Assembly: GCA_025526915.1 (NCBI GenBank) | Contig: JAHLKH010000003.1 | Coordinates: 1 to 64,000 of the forward strand | Length of the DNA stretch: 64,000 nucleotides | Reading direction: 5' to 3' | From: Entophlyctis helioformis | Taxonomy: Eukaryota; Chytridiomycota; Chytridiomycetes; Chytridiales; Chytriomycetaceae | Part shown: piece by piece, positions 25,586 through 37,803 of the stretch | How positions within the stretch are numbered: position 1 is the stretch's first letter | Layout of the letters: each line of letters starts with the position of its first letter | Notes under the pieces: generated by a model | Database searches by the model: none | The model's input: only the letters and a program-made list of their open reading frames with translations | What the model was told of the DNA's origin: nothing | Position numbers and translations under genes: made by a program

Positions 25586-26340
25586 TCAGTTGTCGTCCGA
25601 CTTTGCAAAGAACGAGGTGACGGCCGAGGTGACCTGCTTCCACTTGGTGCGGCGTTTGCGGTGCTGCTTGCGGCGCTTCTCAAAGTCGTCCATGTCGTGG
25701 TGGATCTCCATCGACTCGGCCCACGAGACGCAGTGGCCTTTAGAATTGGTGCGCACGGGACGACGGCGTGATCCGGTCACGTCGCTGGTTGCGCTGTCGG
25801 AGCTGCCCGCGCTGCCGGTGCTCTCGAGGCTGTTGGCGCTGGTGCCGTTGTGCAGGAAGCCCGAGCCGCCGACCGGCGCCGAGGCAATCATGAGCGAGGA
25901 CGCCGAGTGGGTCGCAAAGGCAACGTCGATTGGCGCTGGGTGGGCTCCGCCCAGACGCAGGCCGGCCATTTGGCGCACCAGGCTGTCGTTGTCGTCGACG
26001 AGTGTTCCGACGAGCGGTCCCGTGGCGGCCAGGGCCGACAGGTCAGGTGCGGCGACAGCAAGGGTCGGGTCTGTGGGCGAGTGCGAGAGGGTGTCGGTTT
26101 CCGAGACGTTGTCGTCGCAGTCCTCGGCCGGCGACTCGTAGCCCTTGCCGTTGCGCAGGACAGCGTTCTGGAGCGGCGGCGTCAGGAGCGACAAGGACGG
26201 GAGCGGCGGCGTCAACGACGACGATGGTGGAGCAGGTGGAGCAGACGGGCCGGCGGCGGCGGCGTCGGCGGGCGGTCGGCGGTGTCGGCCATGGGCGAGG
26301 GAAGCGTTGCAGCGGCAGCGGCCATGGCGGTCGTGGACAT
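25586..26340 (-). CDS. Unknown protein with basic C-terminus
   Basis: Family not recognised. Read from the ATG at 26338-26340 the protein begins MSTTAMAAAAATLPSPMADT and RPPTPPPPA, then the good frame changes: the rest (PSAPPAPPSSSLTPPLPSL ... to the TGA at 25586) lies in the frame one base back. One extra C in the CCC run near 26247 (GGG on the plus strand) joins them seamlessly. The body is Ser/Thr/Pro-rich with an acidic patch (SPAEDCDDNVSETDTLSHSP). The C-terminus looks conserved: GHCVSWAESMEIHHDMDDFE, then the basic KRRKQHRKRRTKWK that could be a nuclear-localisation signal, then VTSAVTSFFAKSDDN. About 250 residues. An alternative reading with a start far upstream (ATG near 26716) gives an unnatural leader and is disfavoured. 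Confidence 0.55.
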
Positions 26341-26928
26341 GGCGGGCAGTGCGGTGGTTGTAGGCGGCGTGGTGGTAGGCGGCGAGGTGGCGGTTTAGAG
26401 GCGGTTGATAAAGGCGTTGCCAGGAAAGCCGGATGGCCAGAATGTGTGAGGGTTGCCGTCGGTCAAGGCAAATGCGGGCAATTTTGCCCCAGTGGCGGCT
26501 GCTGAAACAGCTGGGACACGTGACATGCACACGTGAGTGCCGTGCTGTGTGCTGTGGTGTGGTGCGCTGCCACTGTGTGTGCAAACGGCCACTGTGCGTG
26601 AGAGATGCTGTGCATCTCGACTCGTGTCTGCGTTCGTGTTGCTGAGGGCTGCTGCTGTGGACTGTTGCTGTGAACGGCTGCTGTGGACTGTGGGCGGCTG
26701 CGGCGCTCGCTTGCATCCTCACGTTTCAAACGATTTCCAAATTTGACACTTGGCTCGCCTTTGCGTCCAACCAGCCAACGTTCGTGTGCGTGAGGCATCT
26801 GCGCGAGACCGGCGCGAGACTGGCGTGAGACAGATGGGCTGGCTGGCGCATGCTAACCCGGCAGACAGAGCGACAGACGACCACACACAACCACAACCGC
26901 AACCACACCCGCACCCACACCCACAGGA
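26341..26928. promoter_or_regulatory. 588-bp divergent promoter region upstream of RPN9
   Basis: Lies between two head-to-head starts. It contains GCTGCTGTGGACTGT-like direct repeats around 26650-26695 and an ACCCACACCCACA-type run just before the RPN9 ATG (26885-26925). I looked for but did not find a clear copy of the yeast proteasome element (GGTGGCAAA). Confidence 0.45.
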
Positions 26929-28852
26929 ATGGCATCCAGAATGCAGGTTGACCGCGACGTGCCCGGCTGGCTGACTGCCCAGCGCACCGCTGCTCCCGCC
27001 GAGCTCAAGGAGTTCTACGCAAAGTTCGAGGAGCTGTACGACAGAAAGTGCGTCTGCTGCCCCCTGCTGCCCCCTGCTGCCCCTGCTGCCCTCTGCTGCC
27101 CTCTGCTGCCGCCGTGTTTGTCGATGCTATGGGACCGTGCGTCTGTGGCAGCCTGCTTCCCCGTCTCCTTCTGCCAGCCAGCCAGCCAGGCTGCTGCGAG
27201 ACACTTGTCGCCAGCCCCAACCCTGGTCGCTCTGTCTGCACGATCTTGGCTGCCTGGCGTGTCAGACACGCTCGCTCCCTTCGCTCTCTTCGCTCTCTTC
27301 GCTCTCTTCGCGCTCGCCAAGGCCTGCCCTGGTCGATGCAGCACAGATGCTGCCTGCAACACCGAGCTCACCAACTGACTCGACACGCCTGGCGACTTCT
27401 TTGTGTCATACAGGCTCTGGCACCAGCTCACGCTCGCCATTGAAAAGTTCGCGTCGTTGCTGGTCGCTGCTCCGGCCCTGTTGCCGCTGTACGAGAACTT
27501 TGTGGTCGACTTTGAGCGCAAGATCAACCCCATCAACTTTGTGCAGTTCCTGGCAAAGGCCACGCGCCAGATCAAGGGTGCGTGCGTGCGTGCGCGTCTG
27601 TCCGGCTTGTCCTTGCGTTGTGTGTCTGTCCGTCCATCCGCGTATCCATCTGACAAGCCCGATCATGTGCTGCCAACAGATCCCAAGGCTGCCCTCACAT
27701 TCCTTGGCGGTCAGGCTGAAAAGCTCAAAGACCACAGCAAAGAAGCCTTTGTGCTCGCGTCCATGGAGGCATCGCACTACAGACAAGTCACTGGCGACCT
27801 CGATGGCTGCAAAAAGTCCATTGACGAGTGCGAGAAGATCCTTGCCGACCAAACGGCAACAGACCCCATCATCAACGCTGCCTTTTACCGCGTGTCGGCC
27901 GAATACTACAAGGTGCATTTGCATTTATCGTTGCAATCGGCCACATGCATGCCGATCAAGTGTGCTGACCATGGTCGCCAACCCTGTTTGCTCTGCCAGG
28001 CCAAGATGGCATACCCGCAGTACTACCACAACGCCCTCCTGTTTCTGTCGTCGGTCAATGTCGACGAGCTCAGTATCCAGGAGAGACAGGAGCGTGCATA
28101 TGAGCTGGCCATGAGCGCTCTTCTTGGCGAGGGTCTCTACAACTTTGGCGAGCTGGTAAGCCGTGCTTGGCAGTCAATCGGCGCATTGGGCTGTGAGCAC
28201 CAATGCAGCAAAGTATTCACCGGCGCATACCTCATATCCCGCACAGCTCATGCACCCGATCCTCGATTCGCTCAAAGGCACCATCTTTGAGTGGCTGCGC
28301 GCGCTGCTCTTCCAGTTCAACTCTGGTGACATTGAAGGGTTCGAGAAGGCGAGCCGGTCTGGCGACTTCCTCAAGCAGCCGCTCCTCGTGTCTGCCCTCC
28401 CGTTCCTGCGACAGAAGCTCTGCCTCATGACGCTCATTGAGGCGGTGTTCAAGCGCAGCAAGGAGTCGCGCGGCCGCATGACGTTCTTTGAGATCTCGCG
28501 CGAGACGCGCGTTGCGCTTGACGAGGTCGAGCACCTTGTCATGAAGGCGCTGAGCATCGGACTCATCCGCGGCAAGATTGACGAGGTGGACTCGGTTGTC
28601 AATGTAAGTCGCGGTTCATGATGGCGTGCCTGTTTGGCTCGTGGTCGTTGAGCGAATGCTGACGAGCGATTCTCGCGGGTGTTGTGTGACGGTGCTTGGC
28701 TGTGCCAGGTGACGTGGGTGCAGCCGCGCGTGCTGGACAAGAGCCAGATCAAGACCATCAACGAACGCATCGAGTCGTGGACCCTCAACGTCAACGAGCG
28801 CGTCATTGGCCTTGAGCAGGAGGAGTCTGTCAAGGCTCTCTGGGTGCAGTGA
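26929..28852 (+). CDS. RPN9: 26S proteasome regulatory subunit Rpn9 (PSMD13)
   Basis: PCI-domain subunit of the proteasome lid, which helps assemble the 19S particle. Six exons: 26929-27047, 27414-27577, 27680-27912, 28000-28155, 28247-28603 and 28709-28852. All junctions are in phase, giving 390 residues, the normal Rpn9 length. Recognisable blocks: LWHQLTLAIEKFA, LYENFVVDFERKINPINFVQ, YYHNALLFLSSVNVDELS, and the PCI/winged-helix end RMTFFEISRETRVALDEVEH followed by LVMKALSIGLIRGKIDEVD and VTWVQPRVLDKSQI. The first intron is the longest (366 bp) and carries CCTGCTGCC and TCTTCGCTC tandem runs; the others are 90-110 bp. No disruption. It converges with the TPR gene, whose stop is at 29096. 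Confidence 0.96.
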
Positions 28853-29095
28853 TGGTCACCATCGTCTCTCGCGGCCACGCGCTTCATCCCGTCACATCCC
28901 CATTCTGACCAGATCGTGGACGTGAATGAACCAGTCGAGACTCACTGCACGACCTTGCATTGGTATTTCTTGCTTCATTGGTTGAGAGCGAGTCGAGACG
29001 GACGAGAAAAGAAAGAGAGAAGGGGGAGGGGGAGGAAGAGGAAGAGGAAGAGGACGGGAAAGTGCGAAGGCGGAAGGCAAGGCACGCAGCCGCCA
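28853..29095. other. Convergent 3' gap with polypurine tract
   Basis: Between the RPN9 stop and the TPR stop. From about 29000 to 29060 the plus strand is nearly pure purine (GAAAGAGAGAAGGGGGAGGG-like, then AGGAAGAGGA units). No gene seen; it probably contains both 3' UTRs. Confidence 0.5.
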
Positions 29096-32000
29096 TCAGC
29101 CGCTCTGGCCATCGCCGCCAGATCCATGAGCCGACGAGCCAGAAGGATCGGCAAACGTCGCAGGCGTACCGCTCGGCACACTCGGTGCAGCAGACGTGCC
29201 CGCCGAGACAGCAGCAGCAGAAGCAGGAGGAGGCGCCGACACGGACGACGCCGAAGCCGCCGCCGCAGCAGCAAGGGCCGCGGCAGCCGGGTTCAACGGA
29301 CCGCCACGCCCACGGCCGCGCATCGCCACGCCGCGTGTGGGCATCGCGCCGCGCACAGCCATGCCGCCACGCGTGCCGCCGCGCACCACGCCGCGGCCAC
29401 GGCCAATGATGCCCGCACCTGCGCGCCAACAATGCTTGCGCCGCCCACGATGCTCGCACCACCGGCGCCGCTGCCGGCAAGCCCGATCGTGCCGGCCGCC
29501 TGGTCGCTGCTGCCGGGAAGCACCGCGGGCAAGCCAGGTGCACCAGCCGTGACGGATGCCGCGCGGCCCAGGATGCCCGGAGCAACAGCAGGCTGTCCGC
29601 CAGCGCCAGGCGACTGGTTCTGCGATGCCGAGCGCGTCATGCGAACAGCCTGCCGTGGCGTGTCCGGTTGGCCGGGCTGGGCAGGCTGAGCGAGTTGGCC
29701 AGACTGAGCGAGTTGACCAGGCTGGACAGGCTGAACAGTGGCGGGAGGAGGGGCGGCCGTCGAGCTGCCCGCGCGGTTGATGCGCTTGGACCGCGTGGCA
29801 AGCGGCGGCGTGCCAACCACGCCACCAGAAGCGTCCGGTGCCGATACCGCAGGTGCCGACGGTGCCGAGGCAGCCGCCATGCCAACGATGCTCATGGCCG
29901 GCACGGGGGATGCAGGCACAGCAGCAGGAACAGTGGGCGACGCAGCCACAGAGTCGAGTTCGGCAGATGACGAGGACGCCGAGCCCGCAGCGCCGGCAGG
30001 CTTCTTGCGCTTCATCATCAGCAGCTGTGTCTTGAGCCGCTGCGTGTGGTCCATAAGGTCTTCGTGGCTGGCAGCCGCCTGATCGCCCGGCGCCGTAGGG
30101 GCAGCCGGTGTCGTAGCAGCAGGAACAGGTGTAGCAGCCGCAGCAGCAGGAACAGACTGCGGGGTGGCAGGCACAGCGGACGCGATCGCAGGTGTGGCAG
30201 GGGCAGACGGGCCGCCAGCAGCCGCCTCAGCAGCCGCGTCTCCAGACGGAACAAACTTTGGTGCAAGCGGATTGAGCAGCGTCGACTCTTCTGTCAGGGT
30301 CTTGCGGAGGATCGCGACCTTGGGTGCTCCTGGGGTTGGAGCCGGAGCCGGAGGTGGAGCGGGAGCCGGGACAGGCGGCACAGGCGGAACAGTGTCGTCG
30401 CGCATCTCCACGTCGGCCGCCTCGGCACGCGTCTCGGTTGTGGCTGATGCCTCGTCGACCTTGGCGCGTTTGGCTGATGGGGTCTCGGTTGCCGCAGTGG
30501 CAGCTGCAGGCACAGCAACGGCAGACGGACCCGCGGGTGCAGCCAAAGGAGCCGAAGGGGCAGCAGCCGACGCGGCAGGCCGTTGCGGAGACAGAGGAGC
30601 CACAGACGCGTTGTCGCCGCCGTCTTCGCGAGGTCGCTTGGCAGTCAAGACAGGCGTCGCAGGCGTCGCAGGCGTGACGGCAGCCGCCGCCACAGCAGGC
30701 GTGGCGATAGGCGTAGCTGCTGCTGCGGCTGGAGCTGCAACCACAGGGGCAGCAGCAGCAAAGGGCGTCACGCCAAATAATGGCCGCTGCACAGGAGTTG
30801 CCGGTGCAACAGCAACAGGCGTCGGCGCAGGAGCAGGCGTCACCGCAACGGCAGACGCCGCAAGCTGGACTCGTGCCGCCAGGGCCACGGAAGCCTGCGA
30901 GGCCGACGCCGCGGCCATCGACGCGCGCAGGGACGCGAGCTGCTGCTCGTGTGCCGCCCGCAGAGCCTCGATCGCCTCGGCACTCGCCTTCTCGGCCTCT
31001 TGCAGCTGCACGACCTTCTGGTTGTAGTCGGCGACCGCCTTGTCCTTGGCCGTGCGGAACTTGGCATTGATGCTGTTGGATCGCTCAATGAGCTGGCGGT
31101 ACTTGACATTGAGCTATAGCCACGCGTCCATCCAGCCACCGAGTTAGACGCCCAGTTGCTCCACCTACACATCCACAGATGCATGAATGCCATCCACGCG
31201 ACTCGACTCGTTGCTTACCTCTTCGGCCTCCGCCTTGGCCTTGGCACTCATCTCGGCGATCTGGGTGTCCTTGGCAACCAGCTGCTGCTCCAGCTGGTCA
31301 ACCTTGGCGCGCAGCTCATCAACGGCAGCCTGGAGCGCATCAATGCGTGCCTGGCGCTCAGCAACCTGTGCGGCAACACCAGCCCGCAGCGTCTCGAGCT
31401 CAGCGACTGCACGGTCACGCTCAGAACCGAGCCGCGCGACATCGGTCTTGAGCTGCTCATGCTCGCCCGGATCGATGCGCTCGTACTTTTGGAGAATCTG
31501 CTGCGTGCGTGCCTTCCACCGCTCAGAGTCGGCAGCAAGGTTGGCATTCTCTGCTTTGCGTGCCTCGATCTCGCCTTCGAGCATGGCAACGCGCTGGCGC
31601 AGCGGGCCAATCTCGGCATCGGCAGCGGTGAGCGACGTCTCGAGCTGGCGGATACGCCGCAGACCGTGGTCGAGCTGGCGGCGGATCGTGACATTCGACT
31701 CGCGGAGCACATTGGCCTGGTCGATCTTGTCCAGCAGCTCCTTGTGGCGCTGCTCGCTGCCAAGCTCGGCCTGGTGTTCCTTGCGCTCTTCTTCCAGCAC
31801 CGCACGCGTCTCGTCGAGCGACCGCTGCACGTGGTCGGCCTGGAGTGCCAGTCGCTCAGACTCTTGCAGCGCGACTTCAAGACGCGTCTCGAGGATCTTG
31901 TTCTCGCGACGAAGGAAGCGAATGACATCGCGGAGCTCCTCGAAGCGCTTGGATCCGTCTCCCGTGAGGCCGGGCGTCGCGCGACCGTCTGTCATGCCAG

Positions 32001-35000
32001 CGCTTCCATCCTCGGCCGTGTCCGCAGCCGAGGAGCCGGCACCAGCACCTTCGGCCGTGAGAGCATCCAGGTCTCCTCCGAGCCATAGCGGCTCTTGGAC
32101 GTGGACGCAAGCGACATCTGCTCAAACTGCGAGTGCAGCAGACTGTTCTGCTCAGCAAGATCGTCGGCACGCTTCTTCCATTCCTGGATCTGCTCCTCGA
32201 GCTTGGCTCGGGCATTCTCAAACGAGTTGCGCATGCCGTCGGCAGTCGACTTGCGGCAGCCAGTTTGGATTCGGCGTCCAGGCACCGCTCGCGCAGCTGA
32301 CTCATCGACTGCTTGGTCGCCGAGATGGTCTGGATGGCCTGCGAGTGCGCAACCACTTCGCGCTCGTAGTTTTCTTGGGCCGCTGCCGCTGCGCGTTGGT
32401 GCTCGCTGACGTCTTGGCGCATGCGCGAGTTCATGTCGCGCATCTGGCGCTCGCTGCGGTCGAGGCTGGTGATGCGGCTCATCAGATCGTCCTTTTTGCT
32501 CTCAAACGCCTGGCGCTCTTCGGCAGCCTGTGCGTGGGCCTTGTCGATCTCCGTCTGCAGAGTGCCAATGTGCTCCTTGAGCTGGTTGATCTCCACCTCG
32601 CGCTGGTCGACGGCAGCCTGCTTGGCCTGAATGTCGGCCTCCATCTCCGCCTTGAAGATGTCGTATGTGCTGTTCATCTCGGCCAGCCGCTCTTCGTTGG
32701 CCTGGCTGATGCCCTGGAACGTGGAGCACTTTTCACGCTCAACGGCCAGCTCAGACTTGAGCGCGTCAATCTGCGTCTGCGCTTGCGTCAGCTTGATCTC
32801 GAGATCGCGGATCTTGTCTTGGTCGGTTGCCTCGGCACCGAGCGTCGACTTGCCCTTGGAGCGGCCCTCAAACACGGCCACCTTCTCTTCAGCCACAGCC
32901 AGACGCGAGACCACGTCCTGCGCCTTGGCAGCGGTCGCCTCTTCCTTGCTCACCGCGAGAGCAAGCTCGCCACGGATCTTCTCAACCTGCACAGTGAGAC
33001 GCTCGATCTTGATGTGTGCCTCCTTCTGCTCGGCATCGCGGCGCGCACCCAGCATGCGGTTGTCGTCCATGACCTCGCCGAGCTGCTTGCGGATGACTTG
33101 CAGCTCTCTCGACGCATTCTCGGCACGCTCGTCGGCGCGAAGCTTTTCGGCAGACACCAGCCGCTCGCGCTCCTCGATCTGCAGCTGCAGCTCGTGCAGC
33201 CGCTCGTTGGCGGCGTTGCGCTCACGGATCAGGTCCTGCGCATCCTTGACCGCACGCGCCTCGGACGCCTTCCAGACCTCGCGCTCAATGGCAAGCTGCT
33301 GGTTCTGGCTGCGGAGTGTCTCGATCGACGTGCGTGCCTCCATGAGCGTTTCAGTCAGCTCCTGCGCCTTGGCGTCCTGGCGCGCATTCTGGTCGGTGAG
33401 CAGCTGCAGGCGCTGGCGCATGTGCTCCATCTCCTTGTCCTGCGACTCGAGCTTCTTGTTGGAATAGTTGGTGCGCTCGTCGGCGTACTCGAGCTGGTTG
33501 GTGAGCTTGGCCACCTGGATGCTCAGCTCCGTCTTTTCGTGAACAAGCTGGTCGATGCTGGTCTTGAGCGTCTTGGTGTCGGCACCAGTCTCCTTGCGGA
33601 AGACATCAAAGTCGCGCTGCAGATCGCGGTACAGCTGCTCATATTCGGCGCTGGACGACATGTCCATTGCGCTAAAGTTGCCAGACACGCGAGGCGTGCG
33701 GTCGCCTTGGTCGCGGTCGTGGTCTCTCTCGCGGGTATCGTTAAAGGGACTGGCAGCGTGGTGGTTGCGCGAGTCGCCATTCGAGCGACCAGGCGATCCA
33801 GCTGAGCGCGACTCGGCAATCTTGCGCCACTGGTCTCGCTCGCGCACAAACGACTCGATGCGCAGGTTCTGCAGCTTGAGCTGGTCCTGGAGCGCCTCGA
33901 CAACGCGGGTTGCCTCGGCGAGTTCCTGCGTATGCTGCTCGTCGCGCTCCTTGGCATGCTGTGCCTCGTAAGCCTCCATCTTGGCAGAAACACTGCGGAG
34001 CGTGCGGCGGAGGGCTTGGTTCTGCATCTGGAGCTCCTCGATGTTGCGGAACACAACAAGTCGCTCCGCAATGATGGCTTCGGCAGCCGACTCGGGAACG
34101 CCAGCGCTCGTCTCCTCGTCTGTGCCGTAGGCCGGCATCTGGTCGTAGGCGTCAAAGTTGCCAGCGCCAATCTTGCTCTGCTCGAGCTGACGAAGCAGGG
34201 CCTGCACCTGCCGTCCGAGATCGCGCGTCTCTTGCTCCAGCACGCGATTCTCGTGCTCAAGCGACTCTTTGGTGGCAGCGACAACACGGGCCTCGGTGAA
34301 CGCCTGGTCGCGCTCGAGCTGGGACGTGGCAAGCTCGTCCTTGACACGCTTGAGCTCTTCCTCGGCGTGCGCGAGATCGGCCTTGGTCTGGTGAATCAGC
34401 GGCGCGCGCTCCTCGAGCTCGGACATGATCTGCTGGAGTGCCTCCTTGAGACGCTCCTCTTCGTGCTTGGAGCGCACCAGCTGTACCTTGAGATCGTGGT
34501 ACTCGGCAACAATGTCCGTCATGCTCTTGCCCGACCTCTGCACCTTGCTGACTGCAAACGCGGTTGAACTGAGATCGGCCAGCTGTGTTTGGCCATCAGG
34601 CACAAGAGAACGGTCAGCGTTGATGTACGAGTTCAGCATGGCCAAAGACGAGTCTGTCACAGGGCTCTCGAAACCTACAGGGTCGGCTGAGCCAAGCTTG
34701 GAGGCAGACGGGTCGGCGCTGATAACATCGAGTTCCTGACGAATGCGGTCAAGTTCGGCCTGCAGCGACTCATTCTGGGCAAAGGCATCGTCAAGGTCCT
34801 GGCGAAGCTGGGCCTCGGTGTCCTTTTGCTTCTCGCGCAGCTCCTCGGCAAGTGCCTGCGAGTCGCGCAGCAGATTCTCAAGCTCGGCATTCTGCTCCGT
34901 GAGTTCGAGGCTCTTGGTCTGATACAGATCCGTCAGACGTTTCTGCGATGCCATTTCGTTCTTGAACTGCTGCTCAAGGATGAGTGCACGGCCTTCAGCC

Positions 35001-36256
35001 TGACGAGCGCGCTCCATGGACGTGTGCAGCTTCTGCTCGAGCTCAGTGGCGCGAGTCTGGAGCGATGCATGGGACGACTCGATGGCCACCTTTTCTTGAG
35101 TTAGCAGCTCAACCTTGTTCTGGAGAGACGTGAGCTGGTCAGACTTTTCGCGGCGGTACTCGGACAGCTGGTTCGTGCGACGCTTGAGCTCATCATTGAG
35201 CCATTCGTTGCTCTTTTGCAGCTGATCGACCTGGTGCTCGCGCGCAGTGTTGTTTGAACGCAGCTCGAGCTCAGCACTCTGCAGCTCGGTGATCTTGGAT
35301 AATGCAGCGCGGAGCTCATCGCGCGTCGTTGCAAGCGACTGCTGGACGTGGACTAACTCGTCTGTTGGCGCACGGCAGGAGGATGGAAAGGGTGAGAGGG
35401 CAGGAAGGAAAAGCATCGCGAGAACTGACAGCAGAGCGTCTCTTACCGCCAGCCTGCGAGACCGCCTCGTGTCTCTTGGCAATCTGGTTGGCCAGGCTGC
35501 GCTTCTCCGCATCGAGCGACTGGATGAGCGACTGGTTGGCAAGATCCTTTTCGTGCCACGAGTTGATCTCGGCGGTCTTGATGCGCACCTCATGACGGAG
35601 TGTGGCGATTGTGACGGCTGCATACGGGTGTCAGAAGACGGGCAGCATTGAGAAGAATGAAGAATGCGGCCAGGTACAGATGATGCACAGCACGCACTGT
35701 TTTCTTCCTTGTCCCTGGCCAGTTGATCGGTGGCCGTCTTGGCTTCGGCGAGCTGCTCCGACAATGTGGTCTGCTTGGACTCGAGATCACGAATGCGTTG
35801 CTCTGTTGAAGGATCAAACAGTCAGCCTGGCAGAGGTGGGTTTGGCAACAACAAGCGGATCTACAGCGGACAGATCGCAGCCATACCAAAGTCTGCGTCA
35901 GCAACAAGCTTGTCCGCCTTCATGCGCTCGATGGTTGCACGCAGGGCGTGGGGAGAGGCCGACTCGAGCGACTTTGGCGTCAGAAAGTCGTCGAGACGGC
36001 GGATGAGCGTGTTGAGGGCAGGCAGGGACTGCTGCGACTTGAACAGCAGCTGGAAGTATGTTTCTGGGTTGAGTCCGACGAGGGCGAGAAGACGGGCCAG
36101 ATGATCTGGGTCGGCGGCCACGGCGCTTGCAGCGCTGGAGAGGGCGGCCGAGATGGCGGACGCAGATGCCTGCGGCTGGGCAGGCGTCGGCGCTGGCACT
36201 GGCGCTGCCGTTGGTGCAGGCGCAGACGTCACAGCGATGGGTTCAGGAAGCGGCAT
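29096..36256 (-). CDS. TPR: Nuclear pore basket protein TPR/Mlp
   Basis: Very long coiled-coil protein forming the nuclear basket, with roles in mRNA export quality control and the spindle checkpoint. The firm start is ATG 36254-36256 (MPLPEPIAVTSAPAP), with introns near 31115-31220, 35360-35450, 35610-35700 and 35800-35880. Family wording: NEWLNDELKRRTNQLSEYRR followed by EKSDQLTSLQNKVELLTQE, the conserved N-terminal TPR/Mlp block, and KIDQANVLRESNVTIRRQL later. Heptad-rich over about 1,500 residues, then an Ala/Pro/Thr-rich tail with TPATP-like repeats and a final RGRG/RGG-rich stretch. The exons break frame at about 29412, 32075 and 32255, each as if one base were missing. An acidic upstream segment (MDDDFPADPATQDPAELFAE from ATG 36728-36730, with RSPARSP repeats) may be the true N-terminus, but it needs two more frame corrections (near 36352 and 36665). 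Confidence 0.88.
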
Positions 36257-36261
36257 GATGG

Positions 36262-36361
36262 CCGGTGAGCGTGCCGGTGGCTGTTGCTGGTGGGGCGAGC
36301 GTGCCGGTGAGCGCGTTGGTGAGCGTGTTGGCGAGCGTGCTGGCGAGCGTGTGGCGAGCGG
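36262..36361. repeat. 12-bp tandem repeat coding for RSPA/RSPT units
   Basis: Degenerate GGYGAGCGTGYY units on the plus strand, reading RSPARSPTRSP on the minus strand directly upstream of the firm TPR start. If translated, it is a phosphorylatable SP-repeat linker. Confidence 0.7.
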
Positions 36362-36453
36362 ACGGGCGAGTCGACCTGCATGGGCAAGGGAGTGGCTGGC
36401 TGCGGCTGCTCGTGCTGCTGCTCGGGCACAGGCGGCTCTGCGGACTCGACGCT

Positions 36454-36492
<39 letters not shown>

Positions 36493-36730
36493 CAGGTTGG
36501 CGCTGTCGTGTGCAGCAGCAGCAGGGCTGGCAGCAGCGGCAGCAGAAGGAACAGCGGCGGCATCGGACGGCAGAAGTAGCGGCTCGGCGTCGTGCTCGTG
36601 GGCGTCGTGCTCGTGGGCGTCAGCGTCAGCGTCGCCGTCGCCCGTCGCCAGCGTCTGCAGGAGCCTCGGCCTCGGCAAACAGCTCCGCGGGGTCCTGCGT
36701 CGCGGGGTCTGCTGGGAAATCGTCGTCCAT

Positions 36731-36804
36731 GTCCACGGCAGACGTGAGTCGAGCAAAGCCGGCGCTTCGTGCCCGAGCTGGGTTGCCCTGCGCGCCATCA
36801 ACCG
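36731..36804. promoter_or_regulatory. Very short divergent promoter between TPR and the SET gene
   Basis: If the acidic TPR N-terminus is real, only about 75 bp lie between its ATG and the first plus-strand ATG of the SET gene at 36805. If TPR instead starts at 36256, the gap is about 550 bp. Confidence 0.35.
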
Positions 36805-37568
36805 ATGCAGCAGGCGGGCATGGATCGTGGTGCAGCACGCCGCAGCACTGCCCGTCGGATGGCCTGCAGGTTGGCCACAGACGGCAGCGTGCGGTTCCTG
36901 CCCGACTACGAGTGGCATGATCAAGTGCCTGCGGACATGCGCAGCTGGTACAGCAGCCGCCCGCCTGCTGCTCCACACGGCCAGCCGGCTGCGGCATCAG
37001 GGCACCAGGCACCAGCGATCACAGCAACGACGACGACGATCAAGACGACGACGACGACGCCATCCAAGAGCTGCTGATGACCGACCCTGCTGCGCACGCA
37101 CCGCTCGGCAGCCACGCCGTCGAGATCCGGCCCATCACCGACGCGTGCCATCCAGCCCACACACAGCGCGGCCTCTATGCCACACGCCGGCTCGCACCGC
37201 ACGCCCACGTGCTCGACTACCGCGGCATCCTGGTCCACGACGACGACGCCGACCCAGACTCGGACTACTGCATCCACTTCCATGGCGCGCTGTCGCTGGA
37301 TGCCGCCGACGCCGGCAACGAGGCGCGCTTCATCAACGACTTTCGCGGCGTGGCTCGGCGGCCCAACGTGGCGTTTGACGCCTACAGGGACGCAAGCGAC
37401 GGCCGTGTGCGCATGGGCGTGTTTGTCATGGGCAACAGCGTCGCTGCTGGCGACGAGCTGCTGGTGACGTACGGCCGCGACTACTGGAGAGCGCGAGGGA
37501 TCCGGTCGCGAGAGCCCGACTGGGATCCGGCATGGGACGAGCCAGACAAGGACGGCGCTGGAGAGTAG
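36805..37568 (+). CDS. SET-domain protein, putative lysine methyltransferase
   Basis: The first part (candidate ATGs at 36805, 36820 and 36859) includes TDGSVRFLPDYEWHDQVPAD and MRSWYSSRPPAAPHG. The frame then moves back one base and continues DHSNDDDDQDDDDDAIQELL into an open frame through the TAG at 37566-37568. One extra G in the GGG at 37000-37002 joins the two parts. The second part is a compact SET domain: QRGLYATRRLAPHAHVLDYRG (start), ARFINDFRGVARRPNVAF (the cofactor-binding block, NDFRG in place of the classical NHSC), and AAGDELLVTYGRDYW (post-SET tyrosine region). About 250 residues in all. The domain fits a lysine methyltransferase of the small fungal SET-only type; the substrate is unknown. 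The N-terminal start is uncertain. Confidence 0.7.
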
Positions 37569-37803
37569 CATGCGGCGCGTGCAGTAAACCCCTTGGATGG
37601 TTCACGGTCTTGTATTGGTATGTACACGGAATGGCAACAGCAACAAAAGAGAGAGATAGAGAGAGATAGAGAGAGTGGGTGATGTGAGGGATCGCTTGGA
37701 CAGGGCCAAGGTCTGGGGATCTAGGGTCTGGACAGCAGAAGAGGGAGGGGCCGTGACATGGCAGGGCAGGCTAGGGCGGGACAGAGCAGAGCAGAGCAGA
37801 CTG
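37569..37803. other. Convergent 3' gap with GAGATA microsatellite
   Basis: Between the SET gene stop and the stop of the Ser-rich gene. It contains GAGAGATAGAGAGAGATAGA at 37651-37670 and GCAGAGCAGAGCAGA at 37785-37800. No gene seen. Confidence 0.6.

Noticed and set aside
26341..26716. An upstream extension of the unknown minus-strand gene to an ATG near 26716
   Set aside because: Open but not protein-like (His/Arg/Gln/Ser-rich with no order), whereas ATG 26340 opens a natural leader that joins the body with one base added.
31187..33805. An 872-codon open frame on the plus strand
   Set aside because: It lies entirely antisense to the TPR coiled coil; GC-rich third positions of a heptad-rich gene leave the opposite strand open. 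Its Ser/Arg/Leu-rich translation has no domain character.
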